64,000 bases of DNA from Pedobacter sp. ok626 (GTDB taxonomy: Bacteria; Bacteroidota; Bacteroidia; Sphingobacteriales; Sphingobacteriaceae): contig NZ_FNEX01000014.1 in the NCBI RefSeq assembly GCF_900100435.1, positions 153,292-217,291 of the forward strand, read 5' to 3'. The translations under genes and the position numbers were made by a program. Under the pieces are notes generated by a model. The model searched no databases and was not told where the DNA came from. It saw only the letters and a program-made list of their open reading frames with translations. Positions 51,463 through 60,168 of this stretch are shown one piece after another; the first letter of the stretch is position 1; each line of letters opens with the position of its first letter.

Positions 51463-54400
51463 ATGAAATTTTATGCGCTATTTAAATGCAGGCATTTAGC
51501 CCGCTTGGCACAACCAATTTTGCGTATTATGGATTCGGTTTCACGGCTGATTCATAATACAGATAAAAGAAAACTGATTATGCGAATCAACCTAACCGTA
51601 ATTCTGTTAACCGCGTCCTTACTTCAGGTAAGTGCAGGTGGTTTTGCACAGAAAATTAACCTCACACAAAGCAACATCTCTTTAACCCAGGTTTTTAAAG
51701 AAATCAGGAAACAAAGTGGGTATGACTTTGTTTATGCTACTCCACAAATTAAGCTCGCCAGAAAAGTAGATATCTTTGTCAGAAATGCATCTTTAACTGA
51801 TGTGTTGGAAAAGTGTTTTCTTAACCAACCCTTTACCTACGAAATCCAGAATAAAACTATAGTGATCAGGGAGCGGACTGATGGATTTACCGCGCCAGAT
51901 CGCAGGATAGAAGGTACTGTTATGGACAGAAAAGATGGATCTCCAATAGCGGGTGCCACTGTGTTGGTTAAAGGCACTAAGCTGACAAGCCAAACAGATG
52001 GAAAGGGTAAGTTTAGCCTAAATGTTCCTAATGGTGCTGAAACCTTGATTATACGTTATCTAGGCTTTAAAACTCAGGAAATTGCATTGTCCAATTTTGT
52101 AAGCTTCACCATTAGGATGGAAGAAGATGAGCGGCTTTTAGAGCAGGTTGTGGTATCCACAGGATATCAAACAATCGCAAAAGATAGGGCAACAGGCTCA
52201 TTTTCACAAGTGAAACAGGAGGATCTGGAGCGGAAAATTACGCTAAATCTGGTGGATAAATTGGAAGGTATGGCTAGTGGGTTACTGCTCACAAGTAACC
52301 TCCCTAACTCGAGCGGACGCCCTACTAAAAGCTCGCTGTTGAGCATTCGGGGACGTAGTACCATCAGTGCTGCACAAGATCCTTTAATCGTTGTGGATGG
52401 TTTCCCTTTTGAATCTGATTTATCTTTGCTCAATCCAGAAGATATCGCTACGATCACTTTTCTAAAAGATGCAGCTGCGGCTTCGATATGGGGTGTAAGA
52501 GCTTCTAATGGCGTTGTTGTCATTGAAACAAAGAAGGGTAAAGCGAATAAACCTCAAATCACTTTCTCTACCAATTTTACTATAGGTGGAAAACCAGATT
52601 TAGGTTATAGGCCAGTTGCCAGTTCTGCTGATTACCTTGATTTTGAAGCTGAAGGTGTAAATAAATTGCTTATTCCTGATCCAAAAGGTAAATCAGCGCC
52701 TGCGATTTCATCGGGTGCCGATATCTTTTTCCGCTTTAAACGCGGTGAGATTACTGCTGCACAACGTGATGCATTGGTACAACAACTAAGTGGATATGAT
52801 TATAAAACGCAATACTCAGAATACCTGTTGCAAAAACAACAGATACAACAATATAACTTATCTGCCTCTGGCGGAAATGAGTTGGCAAAATATTTTTTTT
52901 CAGGCTCCTATAGCAAGGAGTTGCCTGTGGCTAAAGGTGATCAGACAGAGCGTTTTACTTTAAATTCTAAAAATGATTTCCAGCTTTCTAAAAGGTTGGA
53001 TGCTTCAGCAGGGCTAATGCTCATGATGAACAATAGCAAAAACAATGGTCTTGGCTTAACGCCGCTACAGCCTGGCATAAGCACCTTTTTGCCTTACGAC
53101 AGAATCGTGGGCGATGATGGAAAGCCTGTACAATACGCACGTGCATTTAATGCAGCAACGCTTGATCCTTTAGAAAAACAAGGCTATTTGCCTTGGAGAT
53201 ATGACTATTTATCTGCGCTTTCTGATGCGGACAACACGGTCAGATATAGCCAGTTTAGGATTAATGGAAGTTTACAGTATAAAATTATAGAGGGCCTAAG
53301 TGCTCAGGCAAGTGGATTGTATGAACGCTCTTTTCAACGCAGCCGAAATTACTATAGTCAAGATTCCTATACCACAAGAAATGCAATAAACACCGCGACT
53401 TCTATACTTGCTGGAAGTAATCCTGCAAAATTAGTTTACGGATTGCCTTTAGGTGCGATTCTGGATCAGGGCAATAGTGACATGGAACAGTATAACGTGC
53501 GTGGACAATTCGTTCTGAATAAAAAATTGGGTACTGATCATCGCGTGGATGCGGTAGCTGGTATAGAAATGAGGCAGGTATGGACTGCAGGTGCTACCAC
53601 CAGGCTGTACGGTTATGACGACCGGACATTGAGTTCTATGCCTGTAAACTACGCAACCCAATATACCACGGCAGTTACAGGTAATAAAACTACACCATCT
53701 TTACCGAATACACTTTCAGATGTGAGAGACCGCTTTTTATCCTGGTATACCAATGCCAACTATACCTTTAAAGAAAAGTATGTGATTTCTGGAAGTGCGA
53801 GGTTAGACGATTCTAATCTTTTTGGAGCCAGTAAAGAATACCGGGCCACGCCGTTATGGTCATTAGGAGGGATGTGGAAATTGGGACAAGAGGATTTTCT
53901 TCAATTGCCTTTTGTAAATCGCCTAAACCTGCGTGTGACTTATGGTGTGAATGGAAATGTAGATAAAACAACCAGTCCATTCCTTACAGCAACAGTTTCA
54001 GGATTTCCAGATTTTTACAATGGTTTAAGCTATGCTTCGATTACGAATCCTGCCAATCCATTACTTCGTTGGGAGAAAACAAAAACTTTCAATGTTGGTG
54101 CAGATGTATCTCTTTGGGAGGACAGATTAGAGTTTAATCTTGATATCTATAAGAAAAGAAGTTATGATTTGCTTGGTCCAGCCGAATTTAATGCGACTTA
54201 TGGCTTTACCTCACTTAAAGTAAACACAGGAAGACTCGATAATCATGGAGTAGACCTTAATCTTACGGCTGACGTGCTGAGGGGTGGCGATTTTCAATGG
54301 AAATCCCAATTGAACTTCGGGTATAATGAGAATAAGGTGGTGTCTTCTAATCTTCAACGCGATAATGTAAGTTATTATCTTAATAGTGGTCCAGCCGGAA

Positions 54401-55062
54401 ATAACCCAATCGTAGGGAAGTCTATTGATGGGATCTATAGTACCAATTGGGGTGGCTTGGACAATAAAGGAAGACCAACGGTATTAACGGGCGATGGAAA
54501 ACAAATGTTTACTGAGAATGACATTTCTAATGATCTTTCTACCTTAACCTATAGCGGAACAACAGTTCCTAAGTATTTTGGAGGCTTTACCAATACATTT
54601 CGCTATAAACAGTTTGATTTGTCCTTCATGATCACCTATAAGTTAGGCTATGTATTCCGCCGACCTTCGATTGATTACTTTAGCTACTTTACGCAAAAAT
54701 CAATACATAGTGATGTTGGCCAGCGTTGGAGACAACCTGGTGATGAGGCGAAAACTAATGTGCCTGTAATGCCAAGCAATGGGGTTAATTACAGTGCTAA
54801 CTGGTATACCTCATCTAATCAGCTGATCGAGAGCGGATCCCATATTCGATTTAGAGAGCTTTCTCTATCTTATAGTCTGGCACCGTCTATCGTAAAACAA
54901 TTGCACATGCGTCAATTGGCTGTGATGGCCTACGCCCGCAATTTGGGATTGATCTGGGCTAAAAATAAGGAAGGAATTGATCCTGATTTTGTGCCTTCAG
55001 CTTATTATACCATTCTCCCAACTCCGGCTTCATTTGCGCTTGGACTGAGGGCTTCCTTTTAA
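51463..55062 (+). CDS. SusC/RagA-type TonB-linked outer-membrane receptor with STN domain
   Basis: 1199 residues. From about 40 a signal peptide (INLTVILLTASLLQVSAGGFAQ) follows a long N-terminal extension. Then the STN domain (about 65-130), carboxypeptidase-regulatory-like repeat (EGTVMDRKDGSPIAGATVLV, about 150-215), plug and 22-strand-type barrel ending in LRASF. It imports a substrate with TonB and, through STN, signals to FecR. Ligand is unknown; neighbouring TlpA suggests a small peptide or redox-linked substrate rather than polysaccharide. Confidence 0.93.
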   Translation: MKFYALFKCRHLARLAQPILRIMDSVSRLIHNTDKRKLIMRINLTVILLTASLLQVSAGGFAQKINLTQSNISLTQVFKEIRKQSGYDFVYATPQIKLARKVDIFVRNASLTDVLEKCFLNQPFTYEIQNKTIVIRERTDGFTAPDRRIEGTVMDRKDGSPIAGATVLVKGTKLTSQTDGKGKFSLNVPNGAETLIIRYLGFKTQEIALSNFVSFTIRMEEDERLLEQVVVSTGYQTIAKDRATGSFSQVKQEDLERKITLNLVDKLEGMASGLLLTSNLPNSSGRPTKSSLLSIRGRSTISAAQDPLIVVDGFPFESDLSLLNPEDIATITFLKDAAAASIWGVRASNGVVVIETKKGKANKPQITFSTNFTIGGKPDLGYRPVASSADYLDFEAEGVNKLLIPDPKGKSAPAISSGADIFFRFKRGEITAAQRDALVQQLSGYDYKTQYSEYLLQKQQIQQYNLSASGGNELAKYFFSGSYSKELPVAKGDQTERFTLNSKNDFQLSKRLDASAGLMLMMNNSKNNGLGLTPLQPGISTFLPYDRIVGDDGKPVQYARAFNAATLDPLEKQGYLPWRYDYLSALSDADNTVRYSQFRINGSLQYKIIEGLSAQASGLYERSFQRSRNYYSQDSYTTRNAINTATSILAGSNPAKLVYGLPLGAILDQGNSDMEQYNVRGQFVLNKKLGTDHRVDAVAGIEMRQVWTAGATTRLYGYDDRTLSSMPVNYATQYTTAVTGNKTTPSLPNTLSDVRDRFLSWYTNANYTFKEKYVISGSARLDDSNLFGASKEYRATPLWSLGGMWKLGQEDFLQLPFVNRLNLRVTYGVNGNVDKTTSPFLTATVSGFPDFYNGLSYASITNPANPLLRWEKTKTFNVGADVSLWEDRLEFNLDIYKKRSYDLLGPAEFNATYGFTSLKVNTGRLDNHGVDLNLTADVLRGGDFQWKSQLNFGYNENKVVSSNLQRDNVSYYLNSGPAGNNPIVGKSIDGIYSTNWGGLDNKGRPTVLTGDGKQMFTENDISNDLSTLTYSGTTVPKYFGGFTNTFRYKQFDLSFMITYKLGYVFRRPSIDYFSYFTQKSIHSDVGQRWRQPGDEAKTNVPVMPSNGVNYSANWYTSSNQLIESGSHIRFRELSLSYSLAPSIVKQLHMRQLAVMAYARNLGLIWAKNKEGIDPDFVPSAYYTILPTPASFALGLRASF

Positions 55063-55078
55063 TTTTAAATCTTGAATT

Positions 55079-56443
55079 ATGAGACAAACTTATTTATATC
55101 TTTTATGCTTTGTAGCCATAGTTTCCGGTTGCAAAAAAGATTACTTAGATATCAAACCAAAAGGGAAAGTGATCCCTTCGATTTATAAAGATTTCAGACT
55201 GATTCTGAACAGTACAAGTAACATGGCATCCTCATATGGACAGGATGAGTTTGTTACTGATAATGTGGAATTCTACGAAGCTCAGGGACTTAGTTATCTG
55301 GGGAATTCCAGCTATAAACTGCACACCTGGCAGAATAATGTTTATGTAAGTACAGACAATGATTCGCAATGGAGTAATTTATATAAACAGATTTATCTGT
55401 CCAACGTAGTTTTGGATGGAATGAAAACCGCAACGGGTGGCTCAGAGAAAGAACGGAACCAGTTGATCGGTGAAGCCATGGTTCACCGTGCTTTTGCCTA
55501 CTTCTCACTAGTTAATATTTATTCGACTCAATATGATGCTTCTACAGCTAGTGCAGATCCTGGAGTGCCCTTGTTATTAGAACCAACTACCACTGCGCAG
55601 TTAGTTCGGGCAAGTGTACAAGCGGTATATGATCAGGTCTTTATTGACTTAAATAAGGCTATAACCTTGCTATCTGTAACAAGTACTTCTACCTATGAGC
55701 CATCGCTTCCTGCTGCATATTCCTTACTTGCGCGCGCTAGTCTTCAGATCGGAAAATATCCGGATGCACTACAATACGCCTCAAAAACTTTGGAGCTTAA
55801 AGGTACTTTGGCAGATTATAATGATTATGCCGCAAGTCCAGCCACTACATTTCCACTGAGCAGGAATAATCCTGAAACCTTGTTGTTGAAGAATGTATCC
55901 AATTCATATTCATGGTTTTCTATGAGCCATGATTTACAAAATGTGTTTGCTAGTTCAGTTGGCGACCTTCGTTTTCAGATCTTGTTTAGTACCACTCAGG
56001 ATCCTTTTGTTGGTTATGTCTATTATATGGGTGAATTTCTTGCCTTTGATACCAGAACAGTTGGGCCAACGGTTGCGGAAATGTACCTGATCCGTGCCGA
56101 ATGTGAAGCCAGGGCTAACAATGCAGGTGGAGCAATGCAGGATGTTAACCTATTGCGTAAAAAGCGCATTCTTAAAGCTAGTTATGTTGATTTAACGGCT
56201 TCTTCTGCAGACGATGCATTGTTAAAGGTTTTAGCCGAAAGGAGGAGAGAGTTGTGCTTTAGGGGGCTTCGTTTGTTTGATCTGAAAAGGTTAAATAAAG
56301 AGCCGCGTTTTGCCAAAACACTTACACATAGTTACAATGGGGAGAATTTTGAATTGAAGCCCAATGATTATCGTTACTTGTTTCCAATTGCGCCAAAGCT
56401 AACAAATTTGAATCCAGAATTGGCACCAAACCAAAGGAACTAA
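55079..56443 (+). CDS. RagB/SusD-family outer-membrane lipoprotein
   Basis: 454 residues; lipobox VSGC, then KKDYLDIKPKGKVIPS, the usual start of SusD proteins. TPR-like helices and the C-terminal RRRELCFRGLRLFDLKRLNKE block are typical. It partners the SusC-like receptor 17 bp upstream, capturing the ligand at the surface. Confidence 0.92.
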   Translation: MRQTYLYLLCFVAIVSGCKKDYLDIKPKGKVIPSIYKDFRLILNSTSNMASSYGQDEFVTDNVEFYEAQGLSYLGNSSYKLHTWQNNVYVSTDNDSQWSNLYKQIYLSNVVLDGMKTATGGSEKERNQLIGEAMVHRAFAYFSLVNIYSTQYDASTASADPGVPLLLEPTTTAQLVRASVQAVYDQVFIDLNKAITLLSVTSTSTYEPSLPAAYSLLARASLQIGKYPDALQYASKTLELKGTLADYNDYAASPATTFPLSRNNPETLLLKNVSNSYSWFSMSHDLQNVFASSVGDLRFQILFSTTQDPFVGYVYYMGEFLAFDTRTVGPTVAEMYLIRAECEARANNAGGAMQDVNLLRKKRILKASYVDLTASSADDALLKVLAERRRELCFRGLRLFDLKRLNKEPRFAKTLTHSYNGENFELKPNDYRYLFPIAPKLTNLNPELAPNQRN

Positions 56444-56492
56444 GTCCTATTCAAAAAAAAAATAAAACCATAATGTTTTAAATAACGAAAAG

Positions 56493-57500
56493 ATGAAGAA
56501 GTTAATTACAACTGCGCTTATCCTAATTCCTGTATTGGGATGGGCGCAAAATAATACCTATCAAGTAAAGGGTAAATTTGCAGCCGCCGGTAAAAACGGG
56601 AAAATGTACATCAGTTATTACAAAGGCGGAAAAACTGTAAGAGATAGCGCTCTGGTTACAAATGGTGTGTTCGAATTTAAAGGTCCATCAGAAGGTCCGC
56701 AACAAGTCTACATGAATTTTAATAGTAAGGAGGGAAGGGTTAAAGGTCGTACAGATGCAAGGTCGCTTTATTTGGACAAAGGCCTAATCATTATTAATGC
56801 TGTCGATTCTATCAAAACAGCAGTAATTAGTGGAGCTGGTATCAATGCTGAATTTGAAAAGTACACGGCAGTAGGCAAATCTGAAGAGGCATTGAGTAGT
56901 TTTGTTAAACAAAATCCCGATTCCTATTTCTGCTTTGAGGCTATGCAAAAAATAGCGGGATCGTATTTTGATGCAAGCAAGGTAGAACCATTGTTTAATG
57001 GTTTGTCAGCTAAAAACCGTAACTCTAAAGCAGGTAAGGACTTTGCAGCTTTAATAGAGGCGAGTAAATCTACTGCAGTTGGTCGGATGGCCCCAGAATT
57101 CACGCAAATGAATACGGAGAATAAAGCCGTTAAATTGTCTGATTATAGAGGTAAATATGTGCTTGTCGATTTTTGGGCATCATGGTGTGGTCCATGCAGA
57201 GCAGAGAATCCTAAAGTATTGAAAGCTTACAATGCTTTTAAGAACAAAAACTTTACTGTATTGGGCGTATCGGTTGATCAGGAAAGAGATCGTGAGAAAT
57301 GGCTAAAGGCAATAAAAGATGATGGGATGCCATGGATGCAATTGGTAGATCCAAATCATGATGATCCTAAGGGGGCAGGAAATCTATACGCAATTAAAGC
57401 CATTCCTTCCAACTTCTTAATCGATCCGCAAGGTAAGATCATTGCTAAAAATTTAAGGGGCGAAGCCTTAGAAAAGAAACTGGCAGAAGTAATTAAATAA
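56493..57500 (+). CDS. TlpA-family thiol:disulfide reductase with DUF4369-like N-terminus
   Basis: 335 residues. Signal peptide (ending GWAQ), a beta-rich DUF4369-like domain (about 20-130), helical linker, and a thioredoxin domain with WASWCGPC, cysteines at 232 and 235. Acts in the periplasm to reduce disulfides, here as the third gene of the sigma-controlled locus. The combination is common in Sphingobacteriaceae SusCD loci. Confidence 0.9.
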   Translation: MKKLITTALILIPVLGWAQNNTYQVKGKFAAAGKNGKMYISYYKGGKTVRDSALVTNGVFEFKGPSEGPQQVYMNFNSKEGRVKGRTDARSLYLDKGLIIINAVDSIKTAVISGAGINAEFEKYTAVGKSEEALSSFVKQNPDSYFCFEAMQKIAGSYFDASKVEPLFNGLSAKNRNSKAGKDFAALIEASKSTAVGRMAPEFTQMNTENKAVKLSDYRGKYVLVDFWASWCGPCRAENPKVLKAYNAFKNKNFTVLGVSVDQERDREKWLKAIKDDGMPWMQLVDPNHDDPKGAGNLYAIKAIPSNFLIDPQGKIIAKNLRGEALEKKLAEVIK

Positions 57501-57504
57501 AATA

Positions 57505-57531
57505 AAATGGCCGGTGGTTACCGGCCATTTT
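57505..57531. terminator. bidirectional terminator between TlpA and SRPBCC genes
   Basis: A stem AAATGGCCGG (57505-57514) with CCGGCCATTT (57521-57530) and a TGGTTA loop. A-rich and T-rich flanks serve both strands. Confidence 0.85.
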
Positions 57532-57535
57532 TATT

Positions 57536-58075
57536 TTATTTTTCTAATGTCGTTTTTAAGGTATCTAAACCACCCTGCAAATCTTTACCCAGCATTCCTT
57601 CCATATCCATAAAAAGCAGCATGATGTTCATTGGGTAGGCCATTCTACCTTTAAAGCCCCATTTTACCTTAGTTTGGTTTTCGCCTAGAGCTTGCGTAGT
57701 CATGTAAGCAGCATCCTCAGCCTCAAAGGGCTCTTTAAAACGTAGCGTCATGTCAATCCGGTCACGCTCAGTTATATTTGTAATTTCTTGCTCGCCTTTC
57801 CCTACATTTTTATTGGTACTTTCCCAAGCCGAGATAAACCCAACAGTACCATCTGTACCAGTATAAGTCTTTTTTGAAGCTGGATCCAAACGATTCCAAA
57901 CACTATACTCATCCTGATTTTTAATGTGTTTGACATAATCAAATACCACTGCTATTGGCTTGTTGATGGTAACTTCCCGTTCAACTGCGTAATCTTTTTT
58001 AACAAAGAGCGCAACAATTAATGCCAGAATTACAATCCCAACAATTAAGAGTAATAGTCCTTTTAAAATTTTCAT
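57536..58075 (-). CDS. SRPBCC-family protein with N-terminal membrane anchor
   Basis: 179 residues: TM segment (about 4-26), then a START/SRPBCC fold (DYAVEREVTINKPIAVVFDYV, MDMEGMLGKDLQGGLDTLKTTLE). Likely binds a hydrophobic ligand at the membrane. Function unknown. Convergent with the TlpA gene. Confidence 0.8.
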   Translation of the reverse strand: MKILKGLLLLIVGIVILALIVALFVKKDYAVEREVTINKPIAVVFDYVKHIKNQDEYSVWNRLDPASKKTYTGTDGTVGFISAWESTNKNVGKGEQEITNITERDRIDMTLRFKEPFEAEDAAYMTTQALGENQTKVKWGFKGRMAYPMNIMLLFMDMEGMLGKDLQGGLDTLKTTLEK

Positions 58076-58250
58076 AATATATTTTTGGTTTTTAATGAGG
58101 AGGCCTGGTTAATTACAAGTTTAGCTATATAAAGATGATTAAATTTTAGGTAAATCTCCAAACACATTTTTTAACGGTCGCTTAAAAAACAACGGCAGGG
58201 ATATTGCATATTATTTTGTAGATATACCATTAACCAATTTTTTTTAAACA

Positions 58251-59234
58251 ATGAAAAAGCACTTGTTCGCCTTGATCCTTTTGATACTTGCCTATCATGC
58301 AAAGGCCCAGGATTCCTCAGTTGTAGCCGCACCCACAGCAGTTGCTGTAAAACGAAGCGCAGTTCAATTGAACAGAACTCCTGAAGCATTGGGAATATCA
58401 CAAAAAACAAGAGACTGGGTAAAAGCCATGACTAATCCCCCGATTAATATTGCGCTTTTTGCTGTGGATAGGCGTGAGAATGATGACCGGGCAAATTCCG
58501 ATGTGATCATGGTGATTTCTATTGATCAACAAACTGGAAAAATTAAAATGTCGTCAATTATGCGTGATAGTTACGTAAATATTGAAGGACATGGTATGGA
58601 TAAAATCAATGCAGCTTATGCCGTTGGTGGGCCTCAATTGGCTATAAAAACCATCAATCAAAACTTTGATCTCGATATTAAGGATTATATGAACGTTGAT
58701 TTTTATAGCGCGGCAAAAATTGTAGATGCACTGGGTGGCGTTAATGTAAATGTAAAAGATCCAGAACTTCCATATCTAAATAATTACCTTAATGAAGTCG
58801 CTATATACGATAAAATACCTGCTGTGCATGTGAAAAGTGCAGGTTTACAGAAGTTAACAGGAAGACAAGCAGTAGCTTATACAAGGATCAGGGGAGTGGG
58901 GAATGGTGATTACGAAAGGACAGAGAGACAACGGTCTGTGCTGGTTGCTTTGTTTAGTAAATTGAAAAGCTCCGGACAAGAAGTGTTCCCTGTTTTTGCT
59001 TCGCAGATCTTGCCTAATCTCGAAACGAGTATGGCCAATATGACGCTTATGAGGTTTGCTTCAAGTGTTTTGAACTCGGAGAATAAAGTAATTGATCAGG
59101 CAAGGTTTCCACTTGATGGGCAAAGTGCGGGGAAAAGAATCAACAATATCTGGTATCTAACCGTTGATTTAAAAGCCACCACAAATTCGATTCATAACTT
59201 TATTTACAAAAATATGAAGCCTGTTGGCAAATAA
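58251..59234 (+). CDS. LCP (LytR-CpsA-Psr) family protein
   Basis: 327 residues with a signal peptide (ending AKAQ). LCP features: FAVDRRENDDRANSDVIMV, MRDSYVNIEG, KINAAYAVGGPQ and VAYTRIRGVGNGDYERTERQ contain the Asp/Arg residues that hold the polyprenyl-phosphate-linked substrate. These proteins attach polymers to cell envelope components; in Gram-negative Bacteroidota the acceptor is uncertain. Monocistronic. Confidence 0.88.
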   Translation: MKKHLFALILLILAYHAKAQDSSVVAAPTAVAVKRSAVQLNRTPEALGISQKTRDWVKAMTNPPINIALFAVDRRENDDRANSDVIMVISIDQQTGKIKMSSIMRDSYVNIEGHGMDKINAAYAVGGPQLAIKTINQNFDLDIKDYMNVDFYSAAKIVDALGGVNVNVKDPELPYLNNYLNEVAIYDKIPAVHVKSAGLQKLTGRQAVAYTRIRGVGNGDYERTERQRSVLVALFSKLKSSGQEVFPVFASQILPNLETSMANMTLMRFASSVLNSENKVIDQARFPLDGQSAGKRINNIWYLTVDLKATTNSIHNFIYKNMKPVGK

Positions 59235-59298
59235 AATTTGTTAAGATTTCTTATCTTTGTGAAAAGAGCGATTACAAGTTTATACGATCCAGCTACTT

Positions 59299-59604
59299 AT
59301 GTTTAGACGATTAACGGGCATATTTATTTTACTTTCATTTTTATTGGTAAAAAGTACCTCGTTATTTGCTGTGGACAAACATCAGCAATACTTATCTGTT
59401 TGCGCATCGGAGCAAGAAACCGATGAAGTACCCGACCTTGAAAAAGAATGCAAGCAGTTGGAGATCATGGACGAAGATTACATTTCTCATCTAATTTCCA
59501 GTCCGTTTTTCTTTACGCTTTCCAGGAAATTGGTTCTTTCGGGTGTCGCCAATATTAGCGCTCCTTATATTTCCTTACCGTACCCGCCTCCCAACGGCCT
59601 TTAG
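59299..59604 (+). CDS. small secreted protein of unknown function
   Basis: 101 residues; signal peptide (MFRRLTGIFILLSFLLV, cleaved near SLFA), then an acidic stretch (SEQETDEVPDLEKEC) and a proline-rich end (ISLPYPPPNGL). I do not recognise it. Located between the LCP gene and the S74-like gene on the same strand. Confidence 0.5.
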   Translation: MFRRLTGIFILLSFLLVKSTSLFAVDKHQQYLSVCASEQETDEVPDLEKECKQLEIMDEDYISHLISSPFFFTLSRKLVLSGVANISAPYISLPYPPPNGL

Positions 59605-59673
59605 TACGCATATTCCATCTTTGGGTTGTAGAAACTAACCCGCATGTCAGTATTTATACAATAATTTAATTTT

Positions 59674-60108
59674 ATGAAATATATAATTTTCAAAGGCGCT
59701 TTTATGGCCCTTTTATTAAGCGCAAGTACTTTAACTGTAAGTGCTCAAAAAATTGACGAGCAAGAACTTAAAGTTAATATCGACAAAATTTCTAATTCAA
59801 CGCAACATCTAAAAAATTTGGAGCCAGTAACCTTCAAATACGATGTAAATAAGTATAAGCATCTTAAGCTGCCTGCAGGTGAGCAGTATGGTTTTTTGGC
59901 TAGCAATGTCCAGCCCGAATTTCCTACAATGGTTTACGAGGCTTCAAAAGTTTATGAGTCTGGTAAAAACAACTCAAAAATTGCGAAATACAATGCCGTA
60001 CAGACAGAGAATTTGATTCCTGTATTGGTAGCCGCAATTAAGGAGCAACAGGCCGAAATAGAGCTTCTAAAGAATGAGGTGAAGCTATTGAAAGCCAAAA
60101 GCAAATAA
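59674..60108 (+). CDS. secreted protein with S74 (tail-fibre chaperone)-like domain
   Basis: 144 residues with a signal peptide (ending TVSAQ). The rest resembles the intramolecular chaperone domain of endosialidase/tail fibre proteins: NLEPVTFKYDVNKYKHLKL, YGFLASNVQPEFP, YNAVQTENLIPVLVAAIKE and a C-terminal coiled coil. In phage it trims itself off a fibre; here it stands alone without a fibre stalk. Perhaps a bacterial trimerisation module. Confidence 0.7.
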   Translation: MKYIIFKGAFMALLLSASTLTVSAQKIDEQELKVNIDKISNSTQHLKNLEPVTFKYDVNKYKHLKLPAGEQYGFLASNVQPEFPTMVYEASKVYESGKNNSKIAKYNAVQTENLIPVLVAAIKEQQAEIELLKNEVKLLKAKSK

Positions 60109-60138
60109 GAATTTTTCAGTTTAAGTGTTTTGGAAAGA

Positions 60139-60168
60139 AGCTGCCCCAAAAGGGCAGCTCTTTTTTTT
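60139..60168 (+). terminator. intrinsic terminator after the S74-like gene
   Basis: AGCTGCCC (60139-60146) pairs with GGGCAGCT (60152-60159), followed by a T-run that overlaps the stop of the convergent phosphorylase. Confidence 0.88.

Noticed and set aside
52167..52523. 118-codon minus-strand frame inside the SusC-like gene
   Set aside because: Antisense shadow of the plug domain coding region.
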